NCBI RefSeq assembly: GCF_018129025.1
Contig: NZ_JAAEDI010000021.1
Coordinates: 1 to 64,000, forward strand
Source: Neoroseomonas terrae
GTDB lineage: Bacteria > Pseudomonadota > Alphaproteobacteria > Acetobacterales > Acetobacteraceae
Length of the DNA: 64,000 nt
Reading direction: 5' to 3'
This document shows, in pieces, positions 59,797 through 64,000 of this stretch. Both the position numbers and the translations under genes were made by a program. The notes beneath the pieces are model-generated. The model ran no database searches. It was not told the origin of the DNA and was given only the letters and a program-made list of their open reading frames with translations. Numbering within the stretch: the stretch's first letter is position 1; each line of letters starts with the position of its first letter.

Positions 59797-60903
59797 GTTG
59801 CAAGAAGGCCCGCGATGAATCACGTTGCTCCCGATATCCGCCAGCCGCGCGCAACCAGTCAGTGCCATGGCCATCTCGAACTCGGCCCGCAGCATGTGCA
59901 GCGCATGCGCAACCCCGGCCGGGCCGGCGACTGCCAGCGCGAAGACATAGGGCCGCCCGACCAGCACCGCCGTCGCCCCGAGCGCCAGCGCCTTCAGCAC
60001 ATCCGTGCCGCGGCGGATGCCGCCATCGACCAGCACCGGCACGCGCCCGGCGACGGCACGGGCGATGCCGGGCAGCACCTCGATCGTCGCCGGCAGCGTA
60101 TCCAGCACGCGCCCGCCATGATTCGACACGATGATGCCGTCGGCCCCTTCCCGGACGGCCCGCTCGGCGTCCTCCGGCGTCATGATGCCCTTCAGCAGCA
60201 ACGGCAGCCGCGTGACGGCGCGCAGGCGGGCGATATCCTCCCAGCGCGGGGCACCGGCGAGGAAGCCGTCGAACAGCAGGCTCGATCCCAGCGGCGCATG
60301 GGCGACCGGGCCAGGCTTCAGCCCGCGCAGATGCACCGCCTCGCCCAGGCTGCCGGGTGTGAAGCCGGCGCGCTGTTCGTCGTTGCGGACGCCACTGACC
60401 GGGGCATCGACGGTCACGACGATCGCCCGGGCGCCGGCCCGTTCGGCGCGGGCGGCCAGCGCGTGGGTGAAGGCGCGGTCATGCTGGATATACAGCTGGA
60501 ACCACAGCGGCCCGGCCGTCGCCGCCGCGATGTCCTCGATCGCGGTATCCGATTCGGTGCTGACGACCAGCCCCGACCCGGCGGCCGCGGCGCCGATGGC
60601 CGTCGCGATTTCCCCATCCGCGCAGGCCAGCCGGTGATGCGCGACCGGTGCGAGCAGGACGGGAAAGGCGAGGGTGGTCCCGAGCAGATCCAGTCGCGTG
60701 CCCGCATCGCCACCGAACGCCGCGAGAACGCGGCCGTTCAGCGAAATGGCGTCATAGGCGCTGCGGTTCCGCCGCAGCGTCAGCCCGTCCGCCGCTGCGC
60801 CGGCGATATAGGCCCAGGCCGCCCGCGAGAGCAGCGCGCGCGCGTGGTCCTCATAGTCCGGGAGGCAGGTGACACCGGGGGGGATGGCGTAGGCGCTCGA
60901 CAT
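59794..60903 (-). CDS. FMN-dependent alpha-hydroxy-acid oxidase/dehydrogenase
   Basis: 369 aa from ATG 60903 (AGGAACC upstream). TIM-barrel family hallmarks: DHARALLSRAAWAYIAGAAA, FPVLLAPVAHHRLA, LPLLLKGIMTPEDA (flavin-contacting Lys), VSNHGGRVLD (catalytic His) and VDGGIRRGTDVLKALALGA. Acts on lactate, glycolate or a similar acid. Its place between a siderophore receptor and the ferric reduction operon is unusual; it may process a hydroxycarboxylate siderophore or supply reducing power. Confidence 0.85.
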   Translation of the reverse strand: MSSAYAIPPGVTCLPDYEDHARALLSRAAWAYIAGAAADGLTLRRNRSAYDAISLNGRVLAAFGGDAGTRLDLLGTTLAFPVLLAPVAHHRLACADGEIATAIGAAAAGSGLVVSTESDTAIEDIAAATAGPLWFQLYIQHDRAFTHALAARAERAGARAIVVTVDAPVSGVRNDEQRAGFTPGSLGEAVHLRGLKPGPVAHAPLGSSLLFDGFLAGAPRWEDIARLRAVTRLPLLLKGIMTPEDAERAVREGADGIIVSNHGGRVLDTLPATIEVLPGIARAVAGRVPVLVDGGIRRGTDVLKALALGATAVLVGRPYVFALAVAGPAGVAHALHMLRAEFEMAMALTGCARLADIGSNVIHRGPSCN

Positions 60904-61018
60904 GATCGGTTCCTGGCGCCGCCGGATCGGGCGCGGCTTCGGATGGTGTTGCCGAAATGCCATCCGTTGCAAAGTTAGGTAACGAAGGCAGACATACCGT
61001 AATTCTATGGATTGATAG

Positions 61019-61032
61019 TGACTCGCAATTGC
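61019..61032 (+). promoter_or_regulatory. Candidate iron-responsive operator upstream of TonB receptor
   Basis: TGACTCGCAATTGC, 54-67 nt before the receptor start and about 115 nt before the divergent oxidase gene. Same motif and orientation as at 59783-59796. Consistent with one regulator, most likely Fur, controlling both units. Confidence 0.5.
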
Positions 61033-61085
61033 ATATCCTGGCGCCGCATTGGCATCGCAGCGGCGTGAGCCGCGCCAGGAGATTA

Positions 61086-63338
61086 GTGACCGTGAATACC
61101 CCATCGACGCTTCGATCCGCCCTATCCGGCACAGCCTTCGGCGCGAGCCTCGCTGCCGGCTTTGCGCTGACCGCCGGCCCGGCCTCGGCGCAGACCGTGA
61201 CCGCTCCTGCGCAGCCCGGAGCGCCGGTCGCCCTGCCGCAGATCAGCGTCCAGGGCCAGCAGCCCGAGAACACGCTGGAGGGCACGCTGGGCCTCGGCCG
61301 TATGCCGGGCCGCATCCAGGATCAGCCGCAGACCATCCAGGTCGTGCCGCGGGAGATCATGGATCAGCAGAACGTCACGACGCTCGGCGAGGCGCTGCGC
61401 AACGTGCCCGGCATCACCTCCTCGATCGGCGAAGGCGGCGGCGGCATCAGCGGCGACCAGCTCCGCATCCGCGGCTTCAACTCGCAGAATGACCTGTACG
61501 TGGACGGCCTGCGCGACTTCGGCTCCTTCCGCCGCGACAGCTTCACCTTCGAGGAAGTGCAGGCGCTGCTCGGCCCGTCGGGCGTGAACTTCGGTTCAGG
61601 CGCCGCGGGCGGCATCGTCAACATCACGAGCCGCACGCCGCATCTGGGCAACTCGCTCGGCGCGACCGTCACCGGCGGCATGGACTGGATGCTGCGCGCG
61701 ACGGCCGATGCGAACTACCAGTTCAGCGAAACGGGCGCCTTCCGCCTGAACATGATGTACCAGCAGCAGCGCATCACCGATCGGAGCCTGCCGACGGGCG
61801 AGCGCTGGGGCATCGCGCCGTCGGTCGCCTTCGGCCTCGGCACCAACACGACGTTGACCCTCGAGTACATGTACTACCGCTATGACGAGCCGACTGATGC
61901 CGGCGTGCCGATCGTCTCGCGCGGCCCCGGGTTCATCGGGCAGCCCGTGACGGAGTACGGCGTGCCGCGCAGCACCTGGTACGGCAGCAACTTCACCGAT
62001 CGCGACCAGACCACCGTCAACCGCCTGACCGCGCGCGTTCAGCACGTCGCCGCCGACTGGCTGACGGTCTACAACGACACCCGGCTCGGCTTCACCGACC
62101 GGTCCTTCAGCTTCTCCGTGGCGTCGTGCGACGCGACCTGCATCAGCCGCCTGTTCAATGGCGGCGGCACACCCCAATACGCCCTGAGCGGCGGCGGCTC
62201 GCCCTACACGCAGCAGGTCTGGGGCGTGCAGAACATCACGACCGGCGTGTTTCGCTTCAACACCTGGGCGCTTCGCCACGAGGCCACGCTCGGCGTCGAC
62301 CTGTGGTATGAGAACTACGACCGGACGACCTACTCCTACACCACGGACTCCGGGCGCGGTAACTACCGCGGCAACCTCTTCGCGCCGAACAACGACCTGA
62401 ACTTCGCCTATGCGCTCAGCACGGGTGCGACGGCGCAGCGCCAGAACGAGACGACGCAGGCCGCGATCTTCGCTCAGGACCGCGTCTGGTTCACGCCAGA
62501 GATCTCGGTGCTGGCCGGTCTGCGCTGGACGCGCCAGCAGTCGGACTATACCTCCTACGGCGGCACCAACCCGGTCAGCACGCTGAACGCGGACAACAGC
62601 TTCATCGACCCGCGCGTGTCCGTGATCTGGGAGCCGACGCCGGAGTACACGGTGTACGCATCCTATGCGCAGTCCACCTTCGCGCCGGGCTCGAACTGGG
62701 CCACGCAGCCGGGCCAGGCCAGCGTGAACAACTCGAACCTCGATCCCGAGCAGAACACGATCTATGAGATCGGCGCCCGTGCGAGCATCCTCGACCAGCG
62801 TCTCGGCCTCAGCGCGTCGATCTACCAGATCGAGAAGAACAACGCGACGGAGACCGACCCGGCGACCGGCGTCGTGTTCGGCTCGGGCGACCAGCAGCGC
62901 ATCCGGGGCCTCGACATCGGCGTCACGGGCCGCATCACGCCCGAATGGCTGATCAACGCCCGCTACAGTTACATGGACAGCGAGACGACCTCGTCGCTGA
63001 CCCAGGCCAATGTCGGCGGGCGCGTCCCGTACGTGCCGACCAACTCGGCTTCGCTGTGGACCAGCTACGACATCGCGCCGGGCACGCCGTACAACGTGAC
63101 CGTCGGCGGTGGCTTCACCTGGCAGACCGATGTGTACACCAACTCCGCGAATACGTCGGAAGTGCCGTATGCCTTCTCGCTGGACGCCTTCATCCAGCAC
63201 CGCATCAACGACCAGCTTCTGGTGCGCGTGAACGGCTACAACCTGACCGACAACCGCAACTACACGCAGGTCTGGACCAACCGCGCCGTCATGGGCCCGG
63301 GCCGGGCGGTGACCGCGAGCGTCGGCGTGAACTTCTGA
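61086..63338 (+). CDS. TonB-dependent siderophore receptor
   Basis: 750 aa from GTG 61086, or GTG 61092; AGGAG at 61077-61081 serves either. A signal peptide (to ASAQ), then the plug domain ([53 protein letters not shown]) and the barrel, ending ASVGVNF with a C-terminal Phe as required by the BAM machinery. FxxFRxxDRD and [17 protein letters not shown] are typical of FhuA/FiuA-type receptors. Ligand type cannot be read from sequence. Confidence 0.93.
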   Translation: MTVNTPSTLRSALSGTAFGASLAAGFALTAGPASAQTVTAPAQPGAPVALPQISVQGQQPENTLEGTLGLGRMPGRIQDQPQTIQVVPREIMDQQNVTTLGEALRNVPGITSSIGEGGGGISGDQLRIRGFNSQNDLYVDGLRDFGSFRRDSFTFEEVQALLGPSGVNFGSGAAGGIVNITSRTPHLGNSLGATVTGGMDWMLRATADANYQFSETGAFRLNMMYQQQRITDRSLPTGERWGIAPSVAFGLGTNTTLTLEYMYYRYDEPTDAGVPIVSRGPGFIGQPVTEYGVPRSTWYGSNFTDRDQTTVNRLTARVQHVAADWLTVYNDTRLGFTDRSFSFSVASCDATCISRLFNGGGTPQYALSGGGSPYTQQVWGVQNITTGVFRFNTWALRHEATLGVDLWYENYDRTTYSYTTDSGRGNYRGNLFAPNNDLNFAYALSTGATAQRQNETTQAAIFAQDRVWFTPEISVLAGLRWTRQQSDYTSYGGTNPVSTLNADNSFIDPRVSVIWEPTPEYTVYASYAQSTFAPGSNWATQPGQASVNNSNLDPEQNTIYEIGARASILDQRLGLSASIYQIEKNNATETDPATGVVFGSGDQQRIRGLDIGVTGRITPEWLINARYSYMDSETTSSLTQANVGGRVPYVPTNSASLWTSYDIAPGTPYNVTVGGGFTWQTDVYTNSANTSEVPYAFSLDAFIQHRINDQLLVRVNGYNLTDNRNYTQVWTNRAVMGPGRAVTASVGVNF

Positions 63339-63370
63339 CACGCCAGCCCATCCAGGGGCACACAGGGGGA

Positions 63371-63405
63371 GCCGCCCGGACAGCGATGTCCGGGCGGCTT
63401 TTTTT
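63371..63405 (+). terminator. Rho-independent terminator after TonB receptor
   Basis: A perfect 12-bp stem GCCGCCCGGACA/TGTCCGGGCGGC with a GCGA tetraloop is followed by seven Ts (63399-63405). It separates the receptor gene from the dioxygenase gene, although read-through is possible. Confidence 0.9.
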
Positions 63406-63462
63406 CAGGTCGCGCCTGCCGGCCCGCCGGTGCATGACGGCGCGGCCGAAGGAGAGTTCCGC

Positions 63463-64000
63463 ATGCTGATCCACGTTCCCAACGTCCTCACCGCCGAGGA
63501 GGTCGCCTTCTGCCGGCAGAAGCTCGACGCCGCCGAGTGGGTGGATGGCCGTGTCACGGCGGGCGACCAGTCGGCCAAGGTGAAGAACAACCTGCAGGTG
63601 CCGGAGAATTCCGCGGCGTCGCGCGAACTCGGCGACATCGTCCTGCACGCCCTCGCGCGCAGCCCGATGTTCACCTCGGCCGCGCTGCCGCTGCGGGTCT
63701 ATCCGCCCATGTTCAACCGCTACGACGTGGGCATGACCTTCAACACCCATGTCGACAACGCCATCCGCAACGTCTCCGGCACGCGCATGCGCACGGATGT
63801 CTCGACCACGTTGTTCCTCAGCGCCCCCGAGGAGTACGATGGCGGCGAGCTGGTCATCGAGGACACCTACGGCGCGCAATCGGTGAAGCTGCCGGCCGGC
63901 GACATGATCGTCTATCCCGCGACCAGCCTGCACCGCGTGAACCCGGTCACCCGCGGCAGCCGCTGGGCCTCGTTCTTCTGGACGCAGTCGATGGTCGCGG
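63463..64000 (+). CDS. PKHD-type Fe(II)/2-oxoglutarate dioxygenase (PiuC/YbiX-like), truncated by window end
   Basis: 179 codons visible, open at the right edge; the family is about 225 aa, so some 45 residues are missing. Starts [20 protein letters not shown]; iron ligands H-x-D in FNTHVDNAI and the distal His in [19 protein letters not shown], with the 2-oxoglutarate Arg. Such genes usually lie next to TonB siderophore receptors and are iron-regulated. GGAG lies just upstream of ATG 63463. Confidence 0.9.
   Translation, partial: MLIHVPNVLTAEEVAFCRQKLDAAEWVDGRVTAGDQSAKVKNNLQVPENSAASRELGDIVLHALARSPMFTSAALPLRVYPPMFNRYDVGMTFNTHVDNAIRNVSGTRMRTDVSTTLFLSAPEEYDGGELVIEDTYGAQSVKLPAGDMIVYPATSLHRVNPVTRGSRWASFFWTQSMVA

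Noticed and set aside
61596..63341. 581-codon minus-strand frame opposite the TonB receptor
   Set aside because: The receptor reading frame has all plug and barrel motifs; the antisense frame is compositionally biased.
1..64000. CRISPR arrays or rRNA genes
   Set aside because: No regularly spaced direct repeats and no conserved rRNA stretches seen on reading either strand.

Overview
This is 64 kb of high-GC bacterial DNA with dense, overlapping operons. Several features suggest an alphaproteobacterium of the Acetobacteraceae/Roseomonas type: a complete pqqABCDE operon beside sorbosone-dehydrogenase-like enzymes, RepB-type partition proteins, a Tat-exported sulfatase operon and an IS481-type element. 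The genus is inferred from gene content; no rRNA or marker gene is present.

Layout. 1-91: end of an IS481-family element. 363-8732: siphophage-like tail module (tail chaperone with a predicted -1 frameshift, tape measure, minor tail proteins, NlpC/P60-like protein, J-like tip protein, pectate-lyase-fold spike). 8757-22431: accessory island of visibly lower GC, with a translationally coupled serine recombinase/ParB/RepB operon, a divergent HTH gene with twin operators, an ImmA/IrrE-PIN toxin-antitoxin-like pair, a RecD-like helicase with a TPR/OB-fold partner, and several tiny genes. 22784-29467: PQQ biosynthesis with two sorbosone-dehydrogenase-like enzymes, a dihaem cytochrome c and a DUF2231 membrane protein. 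29866-41475: minus-strand run of ten genes: FGE, two sulfatases, MoxR, DUF58, DUF4381, two VWA proteins, BatD-like protein and a Tat-exported HAD phosphatase, most overlapping by 4 bases. 41720-45521: divergent sulfate ABC transporter. 45730-53049: orphan type VI secretion cargo cluster (VgrG, small membrane protein, DUF2169-pentapeptide fusion, pentapeptide protein, DUF3540, DUF4150/PAAR-like). 53139-54229: AT-rich spacer, promoter and three overlapping micro-genes. 54231-64000: iron acquisition and reduction locus (flavodoxin reductase, ApbE, two DUF4198, DUF2271, PepSY, FMN-dependent hydroxy-acid oxidase, TonB siderophore receptor, PKHD-type dioxygenase).

How the parts work together. The sulfatase operon plus transporter would release sulfate from organic esters in the periplasm and import it, with FGE activating the sulfatases; the MoxR/VWA set is probably a chaperone system serving the same exported enzymes. 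The PQQ operon supplies cofactor to the neighbouring dehydrogenases, which would pass electrons to the cytochrome c. In the iron locus the receptor imports ferric siderophore, ApbE flavinylates a periplasmic or membrane partner, and the flavodoxin reductase drives iron reduction. A shared 14-bp motif lies upstream of both iron transcription units. The strongest leads for new biology are the sulfatase-MoxR-VWA operon, the helicase/TPR-OB pair, the coupled recombinase-ParB-RepB unit and the frameshifted tail chaperone.
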